Positions 7,228-15,310 of a DNA stretch of 23,306 nucleotides are shown here, piece after piece. The DNA is from an uncultured Lachnospiraceae bacterium (GTDB taxonomy: Bacteria; Bacillota; Clostridia; Lachnospirales; Lachnospiraceae), in assembly GCA_910588535.1 (NCBI GenBank), contig CAJUOO010000052.1:1-23306 (forward strand), in the 5' to 3' direction. Position 1 is the first letter of the stretch; each line of letters starts with the position of its first letter. A program made the position numbers and the translations under genes. Under the pieces are notes generated by a model that saw only the letters and a program-made list of their open reading frames with translations, searched no databases and was not told where the DNA came from.

Positions 7228-7824
7228 TTATTTCCCAATTCCATAGGGAGTATTTTCAACTCTTATAAAATACCCCTGTTCCTCGCGGCAGGATGGACAG
7301 ATCGGCGGCACTGTTTCTCCCTCATAGATATAACCACAATTCTGGCAGACCCATACCTCGCTCTTATCTGATTTAAAAAGCTTGTCCTCCTTCATCAGAG
7401 ATAGATAATGCCCAAACCGATCGCCGTGAACCTTCTCCACCTGTGCAATCATCTCAAAAGAAGCTGCCACCTTCGGAAATCCTTCCTCCTTTGCCTTTGC
7501 GGCAAATTTCTGGTACACATCATCATGCTCCTCATACTCATTGTGCTGTGCTGCCTCCAAAAGATCCTCAACACTCTCGCTGATATTCACTGGATAGCAG
7601 CCATCCACACAGATATTTTCACCTGAGAGCTCTCTTAGATGATTATAAAATATCTTTGCATGCTCTTTTTCTTGATCTGCCGTGCAAGTGAATATATCGG
7701 CAATCACAGGAAGCCCCATTTTCCTTGCCTGACTCGCCGCAAAGGTATAGCGATTTCTCGCTTGGCTCTCCCCGGCAAACGCACGCATTAAATTATCCTT
7801 TGTCACACTGCTCATAAAATCCAT
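7228..7824 (-). CDS. rbr: Rubrerythrin
   Basis: This is a cytoplasmic non-haem diiron peroxidase that reduces hydrogen peroxide in anaerobes, 198 residues. The N-terminal ferritin-like four-helix domain carries the iron ligands in FAGESQARNRY, DQEKEHAKIF and AQVEKVHGDRF. The C-terminal rubredoxin-like Fe(Cys)4 domain is complete: VCQNCGYIY and PPICPSCREEQGYF. The ATG at 7824 is chosen because GGAGGA ends 6 nt before it; an earlier in-frame ATG touches the ribosome-binding site. Its position between hemW and the suf-like genes puts several iron and oxidative-stress functions together. Confidence 0.95.
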   Translation of the reverse strand: MDFMSSVTKDNLMRAFAGESQARNRYTFAASQARKMGLPVIADIFTCTADQEKEHAKIFYNHLRELSGENICVDGCYPVNISESVEDLLEAAQHNEYEEHDDVYQKFAAKAKEEGFPKVAASFEMIAQVEKVHGDRFGHYLSLMKEDKLFKSDKSEVWVCQNCGYIYEGETVPPICPSCREEQGYFIRVENTPYGIGK

Positions 7825-7942
7825 AATCATTCCTCCATACACTATTTTTAGAAATCAGCCAACATGCAAAACACATCTGTTTATCACTTTTTTAAAAAAT
7901 TGTAAACGATTGTATTAATAAGTATATGGAAAATATTATAAT

Positions 7943-9073
7943 CTATTCAAGCAAAAATGCGGCAAACACTTGATTGCTCACATCAATGCCTCTGTCTGTG
8001 AGAAAAACTCTATCTCCCTGTTCTTTTATAAGCTTAAGATTCAGAAAATATTCCAGTACATCCTTATATACTGCCCTTATCGGTATGCCAAATCGCTCCT
8101 CAAAGTTTTTCTTGCTCACTCCCTCTGTCAGACGAAGACCCAAAAAGCAATATTCCTCCATCTGCCTCTCAGCAGAGAGCTTCTCCTCCTCCCGCCTAAG
8201 TGCAGACAGATTCATACAAACCCTGCTGTATTCTTTCATTATAGTAGGATTGTGAAAACGTGTCCCCCTCAAATAGGAAGAAGCACCTAATCCTAAACCA
8301 ATATACTCCTGCCCTGACCAATACTTGCAATTGTGACGACAGGCAAAGGAGGACTTCGCATAATTAGATATTTCATACCGCATATACCCCGCCTGCGCCA
8401 AAAGCTCCTTTGTCCTATAGTACATGCGGCGCTCTTCCTCCTCACCCGGCAGCGCAAGTTCCTCCTGCCTTTCGTAAAACTCTGTGCCCTCCTCAAGGAT
8501 TAAGCTATAGGCGGAAATATGTTCTGGTTTAAGCGAGATCACCTCTCTGAGTGTCCTCTCCCAAGAATCCTCGGTCTGTCCGGGAATCGCTGACATTAGA
8601 TCAATATTAATATTATCAAATCCAACACAGCGCGCCGTTCGATAAGCTTCCACAAATCTTCCATAGCTGTGAATCCTTCCAAGAAGCTTAAGCTCATTAT
8701 CTATGGCAGATTGAAGTCCAAAGCTTATACGGTTTATTCCCATCTGCCGCATGGCAGAAAGCTTGTCCTTATCCACTGTCTCTGGATTACACTCCACTGT
8801 AATCTCAGCTTGTGGCTCTATATAAAACGATACCCGTATCTCTCTCATCAGCTCCTCAAATTCCTCCGTCGACAAAAGAGACGGCGTGCCGCCTCCAAAA
8901 AATATGGTATCCGCGCAATAATCACAACTTTTATAAGCGCGTATCTCCTCCTTTATATATCCAACATATGCCGCCCTTTCCTTTTCAGATGCTGGAGCAG
9001 AGAGAAAATCACAATAATTACACTTTTTTACACAAAATGGAATATGAATGTAAAGCCCTATTTTATTTATCAT
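7943..9073 (-). CDS. hemW: HemW-like radical SAM protein
   Basis: This 376-residue radical S-adenosylmethionine protein was long annotated as oxygen-independent coproporphyrinogen oxidase. It starts MINKIGLYIHIPFC; the [4Fe-4S] motif is CVKKCNYC, i.e. CxxxCxxC, and the additional family motif IFFGGGTPSLL follows. The C-terminal HemN-type domain is present (SAERQMEEYCFLGLRL). HemW proteins act as haem chaperones, inserting haem into respiratory proteins, and lack coproporphyrinogen oxidase activity. The lepA-hemW order is conserved in many Firmicutes. The ATG at 9073 overlaps the lepA stop by 11 nt, indicating translational coupling. Confidence 0.93.
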   Translation of the reverse strand: MINKIGLYIHIPFCVKKCNYCDFLSAPASEKERAAYVGYIKEEIRAYKSCDYCADTIFFGGGTPSLLSTEEFEELMREIRVSFYIEPQAEITVECNPETVDKDKLSAMRQMGINRISFGLQSAIDNELKLLGRIHSYGRFVEAYRTARCVGFDNINIDLMSAIPGQTEDSWERTLREVISLKPEHISAYSLILEEGTEFYERQEELALPGEEEERRMYYRTKELLAQAGYMRYEISNYAKSSFACRHNCKYWSGQEYIGLGLGASSYLRGTRFHNPTIMKEYSRVCMNLSALRREEEKLSAERQMEEYCFLGLRLTEGVSKKNFEERFGIPIRAVYKDVLEYFLNLKLIKEQGDRVFLTDRGIDVSNQVFAAFLLE

Positions 9074-10868
9074 CCAACTTAAGCACACTCATAAACGCCT
9101 GCTGTGGAATCTCGACATTTCCTACTTGGCGCATACGCTTCTTGCCCTCCTTCTGCTTTTCCAAAAGCTTTCTCTTACGGCTGATGTCACCGCCATAACA
9201 TTTTGCAAGGACATCTTTTCTCATCGCCTTCACTGTCTCTCTGGCAATCACCTTGCTGCCAATCGCCGCCTGTATTGGTATCTCAAACAGATGTCTTGGT
9301 ATCTCCTCCTTAAGCTTCTCGCACATTTTCCGTCCCCGCTCATAGGCTGTACCACTGTACACAATAAAGGAAAGTGCATCCACCTCTTCCTTATTAATCA
9401 AAATATCCAGCTTGACAAGCTCGGACTTTGTATATCCCTTCATATCATAATCAAAGGAAGCATAACCTCTGGACCGTGATTTTAAGGCATCAAAAAAATC
9501 ATAGATAATCTCATTTAAAGGAAGGTCATACTTTAATAGTGCTCTTGTCTCTTCCATATATTCCATGCCAAGATAAATGCCTCGCCGCTCTTGACACAGA
9601 TCCATAATCGGACCGATAAATTCTGTTGTCACCATAATCTCTGCACTAACCATCGGCTCCTCCATATAATTGATCTCTGAGGGATTAGGCAAGTTGGATG
9701 GATTGGTGAGCTCTATCACCTCCCCATTTGTCTTGTGCACCTTATATACAACTCCCGGCGCCGTTGTCACAAGATCAAGATTGTACTCCCGCTCCAGACG
9801 CTCCTGTATAATCTCCAGATGAAGCAGTCCCAGAAAACCACAACGGAACCCAAAGCCAAGTGCCATGGAGGTCTCTGGCTCAAATTGAAGAGAAGCATCA
9901 TTTAGCTGCAATTTCTCCAACGCATCGCGCAGATCGGGATATTTCGCCCCATCCGCGGGATACATGCCACAGTACACCATAGGATTCACCTTCTTGTAGC
10001 CCGGAAGAGGCTCTTTGCATGGATTCTGCGCATCTGTGATCGTATCACCAACCATGGTATCCTTAACATTTTTAATGCTTGCGGTGAGATAGCCAACCAT
10101 TCCCGCAGTCAGCTCCTCACATGGAATAAACTGCCCCGCGCCAAAATATCCGACCTCCACCACATCATAGACAGCACCGCTCGCCATCATCTTCACTTTC
10201 GTTCCTTTTGAGACACGTCCTTCCTTAACGCGGAAAAATACAATTACACCCTTGTAAGAATCATAGACAGAATCGAAGATCAGTGCCTGAAGCGGTGCGC
10301 TTTGATCTCCCTTTGGGGCGGGCAGCCTCTGCACAATCTGCTCTAGCACATCCTCGACGTGAAGCCCGGTCTTTGCCGATATCTGCGGTGCATCATGTGC
10401 CTCAAGACCAATGACATCCTCTATCTCCTCAATCACGCGCTCTGGCTCTGCACTGGGCAGATCGATTTTATTGATAACTGGAAGCACTTCAAGATCATGA
10501 TCCAGCGCAAGATATACATTCGCCAAAGTCTGTGCCTCAATTCCCTGCGCGGCATCCACCACCAGCACAGCTCCGTCACATGCCGCCAAACTGCGGGAAA
10601 CCTCATAATTAAAATCTACATGTCCGGGAGTATCAATTAAATTGAAAATATATTCTTCCCCATCCTGTGCCTTGTAGACAATACGCACCGCCTGTGCCTT
10701 GATCGTGATTCCTCTTTCCCTCTCTAGCTCCATATTATCAAGTACCTGCGCCTGCATCTCCCTCTCTGTCAAAAGCCCTGTCTTCTCGATAATCCGATCT
10801 GCCAGAGTAGATTTTCCATGATCAATATGGGCAATAATACAAAAATTTCTAATTTTGCTCTGCTCCAT
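9063..10868 (-). CDS. lepA: Elongation factor 4 (LepA)
   Basis: This is a ribosome-associated translational GTPase of 601 residues, full length for the family. G1 is AHIDHGKST at 13-21, followed by DTPGHVDF and NKIDLPSAEPERV. The EF-G-like domains (FGFRCGFLGLLHLEIIQERL) and the LepA-specific C-terminal domain (KCYGGDISRKRKLLEKQKEG) are intact. It back-translocates or remodels stalled ribosomes and aids assembly. GAGGAGG precedes the ATG. First gene of the lepA-hemW operon. Confidence 0.98.
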   Translation of the reverse strand: MEQSKIRNFCIIAHIDHGKSTLADRIIEKTGLLTEREMQAQVLDNMELERERGITIKAQAVRIVYKAQDGEEYIFNLIDTPGHVDFNYEVSRSLAACDGAVLVVDAAQGIEAQTLANVYLALDHDLEVLPVINKIDLPSAEPERVIEEIEDVIGLEAHDAPQISAKTGLHVEDVLEQIVQRLPAPKGDQSAPLQALIFDSVYDSYKGVIVFFRVKEGRVSKGTKVKMMASGAVYDVVEVGYFGAGQFIPCEELTAGMVGYLTASIKNVKDTMVGDTITDAQNPCKEPLPGYKKVNPMVYCGMYPADGAKYPDLRDALEKLQLNDASLQFEPETSMALGFGFRCGFLGLLHLEIIQERLEREYNLDLVTTAPGVVYKVHKTNGEVIELTNPSNLPNPSEINYMEEPMVSAEIMVTTEFIGPIMDLCQERRGIYLGMEYMEETRALLKYDLPLNEIIYDFFDALKSRSRGYASFDYDMKGYTKSELVKLDILINKEEVDALSFIVYSGTAYERGRKMCEKLKEEIPRHLFEIPIQAAIGSKVIARETVKAMRKDVLAKCYGGDISRKRKLLEKQKEGKKRMRQVGNVEIPQQAFMSVLKLDDK

Positions 10869-10918
10869 GTGTCCTCCTCGTTTTCCAGCTTATGCTTTCA
10901 CATTTCATTTTATCTAAG

Positions 10919-10947
10919 GTTATATCATATTTTGGAGCTTCTGTCCA
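10919..10947 (-). promoter_or_regulatory. Candidate promoter of lepA-hemW
   Basis: On the minus strand TGGACA (10942-10947), 17 nt and TATAAC (10919-10924) give a good SigA match about 50 nt before lepA. The rest of the 10869-11076 intergenic region shows no gene; its 10980-11045 part is unusually GC-rich and carries no feature I recognise. Confidence 0.6.
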
Positions 10948-11076
10948 TGTATTCTTACACAACAATGGGTTATTGCGCTCCATCGGGTAGAGGAGGTTTC
11001 TCTTCCCCTTCTCGCCGCGCGGAACGCGTTAAGCTTCTGCTGCTGATTTCTCTATAAGCCCCAGCGTATAAAACAC

Positions 11077-11106
11077 TTCAAGGGCTATGTCACCACAGCC
11101 CTTGAA
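11077..11106 (-). terminator. Terminator after the cell-wall-binding protein gene
   Basis: TTCAAGGGCT and AGCCCTTGAA form a perfect 10-bp stem with a 10-nt loop, followed on the minus strand by GTGTTTTAT. It lies 57 nt past the stop codon of the surface-protein gene. Confidence 0.7.
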
Positions 11107-11163
11107 TACCAATGTCCACTTCTGGCAGGATTCTCCCTTTATTATAGTTTATTTTCTGGAGAT

Positions 11164-12903
11164 TTACTTTGCTATCATCGCTCCACTGCCATCTACCTGA
11201 TAGCCATCTGGTGTCGTCGTGTTGATCAGACAATCTCCATCTGATGTCAGATAATACCACTTGCCATCCAGCTTCTTCCAGCCTGTAGCCATATCTCCGC
11301 TTGATGGATTCAGATAATACCACTTTCCGTTGATCATCTTCCAGCCCTCTGCCATATAACCGTCCGCCGGGTTCAGATAATACCATTTGCCATTGATCAT
11401 CTTCCAGCCCTCTGCCATATAGCCGTCTGATGGATTCAGATAATACCACTTGCCATCAATCATCTTCCAGCCTTCTGCCATAAGACCATCACTGCCAAAG
11501 AAATACCACAGATTATTTACCTTCATCCACTGGGACACTGGATAAGTACCATTTGCGAGGCGAAGCTTCCAGCCAGTTGCACTCTTTATCCATGTATTTA
11601 TCTTCAGTGTCGAGCTCACGCTTGAGGAAGAGCTGCCTGAAGATGAGCTGCTTCCGCCACTCGGTCTGCTTGGTCTGGATGGTTCACTTGGAGTAGACGG
11701 CTGACTTGGTGTCGAGGTTTTCGCTTCCACAAACATAAAGGTTGAAAAATCTGTTACAGTAAAGGTGATCATCCCATTCTTAATGATGAGCTTTACTTCC
11801 TTCCCGCTTGTGCTGCCATCATGATAATGTAACAACTTCACACTCTTGCCAAGCCCGCGCGGTATCGGCATAGTAATTGTAATTGGAACAGATGGTGCTC
11901 CTTTAATTCCATCTCCTGTAAGTTTAATATCAAGCTGTACTGCCGTAGAAGCATTATAAGAGGATGGAACTGGTTTTTTCGTGCTACCTGCTGCCTCCGC
12001 AATGGCAAGTCCTACCTTCTTTCCTCTCTCAGCGGCAAGTGCAAGCCCTGTCACCTTAATCTCATCGCGCTTTACAACAGTGTCTTTCACAGTCATATTG
12101 TGCTCGATTGTCACATTCTTTGCAATAAGAGCTTTGTCATCCAAATTCTTATAGAGCTCTTGTACCTTCTGATTGTCCTCACCCCTCAGCACTTCTGCGA
12201 GGTTTTCTTTATCTTCTGCAAGCTCATTTACTGCCTCCTCAATCACTGCGGCAGCAGATTCCTTCTCTTCCTCGCTGGAATTTGCACCCAAGTTCTCAAG
12301 GGCTTCGTTATTCAATACTTCCTCTAATTTTTTCTCAGCCTCTTCCACATCAGCCGGATTTGATGGCTCAGTTGGCTCTGTCGGCTTCTCTGGGTCAGAG
12401 GGCTTGGTTGGTTCCTCTGGATCGGTTGGAGTCTCCGCATCAACAGTTGCCGTCACTGTTATTTCCACAGAATATACAATGTCACCTGCTTCATTCTGCC
12501 ATGCAAAATAAGAAGCTGGAATGGTGTAGGTGCTTGTCTCTGTCACTTCAGGAACAGTCAGTGCTACAGTAATCTTTCCATCTGCGAAAGAAAGAATTCC
12601 AAACACTGCATCCAATTGACTTCCTACACTTTTATATACTAAATAATTGGATGTTATAGACTCATAACCTGAAACAGCTACAGATGAACCAGTAACTGCC
12701 TGTGTAGCAATCACCACTGCTGTCTTGTCTTCATTGAGCGTCGCTCCTCCCGAAACCTCGATGGTAACATTTCCTCCGGTCCTTGCTGCTCCCACAGAAT
12801 TAGTCGCACCGTCTGATTTGTCAGCCGCCGCAAATACATTACTGCTTATCATGACAAATACCAGCAGCATAGCCAGTACCTTAAGTACTGCTCGTTTCTT
12901 CAT
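11164..12903 (-). CDS. Secreted protein with C-terminal cell-wall-binding repeats
   Basis: This is an exported surface protein of 579 residues. A signal peptide (MKKRAVLKVLAMLLVFVM then ISSNVFAAA) is followed by a ~110-residue beta-rich region, a Pro/Glu/Thr linker near 155-180, an acidic helical stretch, a second beta-rich region near 285-400, and a Ser/Pro-rich spacer. The C terminus has about five choline-binding-type repeats of about 20 residues (GWKMINGKWYYLNPSDGY), which usually attach proteins non-covalently to teichoic acid or other wall polymers. No catalytic domain is recognised, so it may be an adhesin or structural protein. The ATG at 12903 follows AAAGGAAG and begins the signal peptide; an upstream in-frame start would bury it. 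The divergent XRE gene nearby may be its regulator. Confidence 0.85.
   Translation of the reverse strand: MKKRAVLKVLAMLLVFVMISSNVFAAADKSDGATNSVGAARTGGNVTIEVSGGATLNEDKTAVVIATQAVTGSSVAVSGYESITSNYLVYKSVGSQLDAVFGILSFADGKITVALTVPEVTETSTYTIPASYFAWQNEAGDIVYSVEITVTATVDAETPTDPEEPTKPSDPEKPTEPTEPSNPADVEEAEKKLEEVLNNEALENLGANSSEEEKESAAAVIEEAVNELAEDKENLAEVLRGEDNQKVQELYKNLDDKALIAKNVTIEHNMTVKDTVVKRDEIKVTGLALAAERGKKVGLAIAEAAGSTKKPVPSSYNASTAVQLDIKLTGDGIKGAPSVPITITMPIPRGLGKSVKLLHYHDGSTSGKEVKLIIKNGMITFTVTDFSTFMFVEAKTSTPSQPSTPSEPSRPSRPSGGSSSSSGSSSSSVSSTLKINTWIKSATGWKLRLANGTYPVSQWMKVNNLWYFFGSDGLMAEGWKMIDGKWYYLNPSDGYMAEGWKMINGKWYYLNPADGYMAEGWKMINGKWYYLNPSSGDMATGWKKLDGKWYYLTSDGDCLINTTTPDGYQVDGSGAMIAK
11309..11497. 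repeat. 63-bp tandem repeats within the surface-protein gene
   Basis: Three near-identical 63-bp units begin at 11309, 11372 and 11435, marked by TTCAGATAATACCA. They encode the wall-binding repeats. The near identity at DNA level suggests recent duplication and a tendency to gain or lose units by slippage. Confidence 0.8.
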
Positions 12904-12927
12904 TACACATCTTCCTTTCCTTTGAAT

Positions 12928-12941
12928 TGTATTCGAATACA
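12928..12941. promoter_or_regulatory. Perfect palindrome in the leader of the surface-protein gene
   Basis: TGTATTCGAATACA is a perfect 14-bp palindrome 25-38 nt upstream of the start codon, between the probable promoter region (TATAAC near 12975 on the minus strand) and the ribosome-binding site. Its form suggests a repressor operator. The binding protein is unknown. Confidence 0.5.
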
Positions 12942-13011
12942 GTTTGAATCGTATCACAAATGGAAAGAAATTTGTTATACTTACAGCACAATATATAAAC
13001 TTTTTTCTAAA

Positions 13012-13230
13012 TTATAAAATCTGATCCTTCTCCGACGGAACGTACTGCGCAATCTGTTCAATACGACAATCCAAAATCCGGCATAGATCATTGATTGTTG
13101 TTGTATTCATTGGTTTATTCTTTCGTAGCTTGTCGATGGTAGCACTGGAGATATGATGTCTTATTATCAAAGTATACGTCGTCTCCCTTGATCCATGCAG
13201 TGTTTCCCAAAAAGGACTATAGTCTATCAT
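13012..13230 (-). CDS. Small XRE/Cro-type DNA-binding protein
   Basis: This is a 72-residue protein that is essentially a single helix-turn-helix domain. TLIIRHHISSATIDKLRKNK is the helix-turn-helix, and MNTTTINDLCRILDCRIEQI matches the C-terminal part of the XRE fold. GGAGG precedes the ATG by 7 nt. It diverges from the HTH-kinase operon. GACTATAGTC lies both within its codons 2-6 (13215-13224) and on the -35 box of the opposite promoter, so it probably represses itself and that operon. It also reads towards the surface-protein gene, but a palindrome and separate leader lie between. Confidence 0.82.
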   Translation of the reverse strand: MIDYSPFWETLHGSRETTYTLIIRHHISSATIDKLRKNKPMNTTTINDLCRILDCRIEQIAQYVPSEKDQIL

Positions 13231-13306
13231 GTCAAAGCCTCCATATTATAGTATTAGAATACTTTATAGTCTTATACTTGACTATAGTCATGAAAATAAC
13301 TATAAT
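13215..13306. promoter_or_regulatory. Divergent promoter region with repeated GACTATAGTC operator
   Basis: On the plus strand TTGACT (13278-13283), 17 nt and TATAAT (13301-13306) drive the HTH-kinase operon. The palindrome GACTATAGTC at 13280-13289 overlaps that -35 box, and an identical copy lies at 13215-13224 in the start of the XRE gene. On the minus strand TATAAT (13245-13250) is the -10 of the XRE gene, with a poor -35, suggesting a weak or activated promoter. AGTATTAGAATACT (13250-13263) is a further near-palindrome. Confidence 0.65.
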
Positions 13307-13363
13307 AAAACCGTAGCTTACATACCTGCTTATACAGAGAATCACAAAGGAAAGGGAATTGCT

Positions 13364-13786
13364 ATGACGAAAACTACAGAAGAGCTCTTTCATGAGCTTC
13401 GACACACTAAAAATATCGTATACTATATGGAATATAATTCCTCTTATTTTCATTCTCCCGATCTGCCGCAGTATCTTAAGGAGCTGCTCCACCGCTGCAA
13501 GCGCAGAAAATCTATGGTTATACGCTCTTCGTGCTTAAACCCATCCTATGCCTATCAGATCTTTTCAGGATTAAAGCATCCGACCCGCGACAAATTCATA
13601 GCTATATTAATTGCCACAAAACTTCCCTTGGAGGAAATACAAAAGAGCCTAAAGCTTTTTGGCTATGCCTCTCTCTATGCTAAAAATAAAAGAGATGCTT
13701 ATATCATCTACGCCATAGGACAACAGATGAATGTTATGCAGTGCAATATTCTGTTGTCAAACCATGACGAAGCGGCATTGACATGA
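13364..13786 (+). CDS. HTH-like protein coupled to a Ser/Thr kinase
   Basis: This 140-residue protein starts at the ATG at 13364 behind AAAGGAAAGGG; an upstream GTG/TTG-type extension to 13229 would run through the promoter. The middle part (SSCLNPSYAYQIFSGLKHPT, then RDKFIAILIATKLPLEEIQK) reads like a divergent XRE-type helix-turn-helix followed by its supporting helices. No transmembrane segment is seen. Its stop overlaps the kinase start (ATGA), so the two are made together, and it may be the kinase's substrate or its DNA-binding output. I do not recognise a named family; function is inference. Confidence 0.72.
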   Translation: MTKTTEELFHELRHTKNIVYYMEYNSSYFHSPDLPQYLKELLHRCKRRKSMVIRSSCLNPSYAYQIFSGLKHPTRDKFIAILIATKLPLEEIQKSLKLFGYASLYAKNKRDAYIIYAIGQQMNVMQCNILLSNHDEAALT

Positions 13787-14562
13787 GCATTACAGATAAA
13801 ATTACTGACAGCCAGATTATCAAGCACAGCAAAAAAAGCCGAATTATTTTAGCTGATATAGATGGAAAAAGTGAAAAAGATGGAACGGAAAAGAAAATTA
13901 TAATTAAAGAACTCTCCAATGATCTGTTCTCTATCTATCAGCGCCTGTCTCTTATTGAGAGTCAATATTTCCCAAAAATCTACGAGCTGGAGCAGAGAAA
14001 AGAATATCTGCTCGTGGCAGAAGAGTATATAGAAGGCCGTTTGCTGGCAGATATTTTGTCAGAGCGCGCCTTCTTTCCGCAGGAGGCTCTTATATTGATG
14101 TTGCAGCTATGCAATGGTATTGCATGTCTGCACCATTTTTCTCCCCCTGTTATACATAGAGATCTGACACCTTGGAATCTTCTGCTTACTGATGAACATC
14201 TGATAAAGATCATTGATTTTGACGCGGCAAGAATTTACAAGCCTAATGCAAGATGTGATACTAAACGCCTTGGAACTGCTGAGTATGCCCCGCCAGAGCA
14301 ATTTGGCTTTTCTCAGACAGATGAAAGAAGTGATATTTACAGCATGGGGGTAATTTTATATGAACTGGTCTATTGCAGAGCCTTCCGTCGCACAGAGGAG
14401 CATTTTAGTCATCGGGCCAGCCACAGAAAAATCAACCATATAATTACCCGCTGCACCATGTTCTCCCCATGCCAGAGATACCAGTCTGTAGAAGAATTAA
14501 AGCGAGAACTGATCCGCGCCCTCCCCCTAAAACTGCGTCTGCATTACCATAAGGAGAATTAG
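13783..14562 (+). CDS. Hanks-type Ser/Thr protein kinase, cytosolic
   Basis: This is a 259-residue kinase domain with no membrane segment or PASTA repeats. Lys42 in IIIKEL is the ATP-anchoring lysine. The catalytic loop VIHRDLTPWN has Asp127 and Asn132. The metal loop is DFD (145-147) instead of DFG, followed by the activation segment with GTAEYAPPEQFG and the conserved Asp184 in DERSDIYSMGVILYELV. The N-terminal glycine-rich loop is not recognisable (IIKHSKKSRIILADIDG). Essential residues remain, so activity is plausible. It is translationally coupled to the HTH-like gene and controlled from the divergent region shared with the XRE repressor. Confidence 0.9.
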   Translation: MSITDKITDSQIIKHSKKSRIILADIDGKSEKDGTEKKIIIKELSNDLFSIYQRLSLIESQYFPKIYELEQRKEYLLVAEEYIEGRLLADILSERAFFPQEALILMLQLCNGIACLHHFSPPVIHRDLTPWNLLLTDEHLIKIIDFDAARIYKPNARCDTKRLGTAEYAPPEQFGFSQTDERSDIYSMGVILYELVYCRAFRRTEEHFSHRASHRKINHIITRCTMFSPCQRYQSVEELKRELIRALPLKLRLHYHKEN

Positions 14563-14723
14563 TGGAAACTTATCGAACATAGTTTTTATGAATATTGTAA
14601 ACAAGTATTTTAAATTGTTTTCTACAATACAAATGATGGGACTGTCACATGAAGAAAAACACATGCAGGATATTATAGCATCTTTTAAGATGAGTTTTCT
14701 TTAATCATTTTCGGAAGAGGTCC

Positions 14724-14863
14724 GTATAGCCCGTCCGCTATTTTCCTCCGTCACCCCGCTCTCGCTTAGTGAAAAACGTAACGGATACTAAGCTCGAAAC
14801 TACCTCGCTAAGTACCGACGTTTTTCAATAGGTTCCTTGAGGAAAATAGCGGACGGGCTATAC
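14724..14863 (-). repeat. Palindromic unit C (type 1 arms)
   Basis: Arms 14724-14748 and 14839-14863 are perfectly complementary over 25 bp. Compared with unit B, at least two arm positions differ and each change is matched on the opposite arm. Inner stem TGAAAAACGT / ACGTTTTTCA is kept, and the loop is GAGA on the minus strand. It may double as a terminator for the kinase operon. Confidence 0.88.
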
Positions 14864-15038
14864 TGCTTTGTTGCATCTTTCAGATACGCTGTAATTCTTC
14901 CTATATTTGCTGTTTTATATTTATTTTATTTCTTTTGTATTTATAAATTACCAAATTCTCTTAATCGAGACAGCAAAAATGATTCATCTATCCTGTACAA
15001 GCAGAATTGCATCGTGTTTTGCCTAACTGATAAAAACA

Positions 15039-15178
15039 GCCCGGTGAACTGCCTGTGGTCCTCAAGGAACCTATTGAAAAACGCCGGTGCTTAGCGAGGT
15101 AGTTTCGAGCTTAGCATCCGCTGCGTTTTTCACTAAGCGAGAGCGGGGTGACGGAGGACCACTGGCAGTTCACCGGGC
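15039..15178 (+). repeat. Palindromic unit D (type 2 arms)
   Basis: Arms 15039-15063 and 15154-15178 pair at 24 of 25 positions. The arm sequence is unrelated to type 1. Inner stem is TGAAAAACGC / GCGTTTTTCA, i.e. T-A of type 1 replaced by C-G. Terminal stem is TGCTTAGC / GCTTAGCA, and the loop is GAGA. It lies 133 nt past the end of the acetyltransferase gene. Confidence 0.88.
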
Positions 15179-15310
15179 GGATCGTTCCAGAAAATGATAC
15201 AACAGATTTTTACAGCAGATAAAGTATATAATTTACAAGATATTATAAGATAGTGCCGCATGTATACGATATCTTGTAGAATCAACACTTATTGCGATTG
15301 CTCTGTAGTT

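Larger units (their letters stand above)
14689..15207. mobile_element. Composite palindromic element C-D
   Basis: This ~0.5-kb non-coding element has unit C (type 1) at the left and unit D (type 2) at the right in inverted orientation around a 175-nt linker. Outside the units the ends are related inverted repeats: ATCATTTTCGGAAGAGGTCC at 14704-14723, and ATCATTTTCTGGAACGATCC reading inward from 15198. It fills the gap between the convergent kinase and acetyltransferase genes. It is a shorter version of the A-B composite, lacking the middle of the linker. A 38-codon frame just before it (14588-14704) has no ribosome-binding site and was not accepted. No target duplication is clear. Confidence 0.75.

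Noticed and set aside
7850..7942. PerR-like box before rubrerythrin
   Set aside because: ATTATAATATT near 7932-7942 gives only half of a TTATAATnATTATAA-type site, and it overlaps the end of hemW.
11090..11449. 119-codon repetitive frame opposite in phase to the surface-protein gene
   Set aside because: Its repeats are the same 63-bp units read in another frame; signal peptide and wall-binding motifs are in the main frame.
14588..14704. 38-codon frame after the kinase gene
   Set aside because: No ribosome-binding site before the ATG, and its end runs into the conserved flank of composite C-D.
14837..15094. 85-codon plus-strand frame between units C and D
   Set aside because: Starts in one palindrome and ends in the other; part of the repeat linker, and at best the remnant of an old gene.
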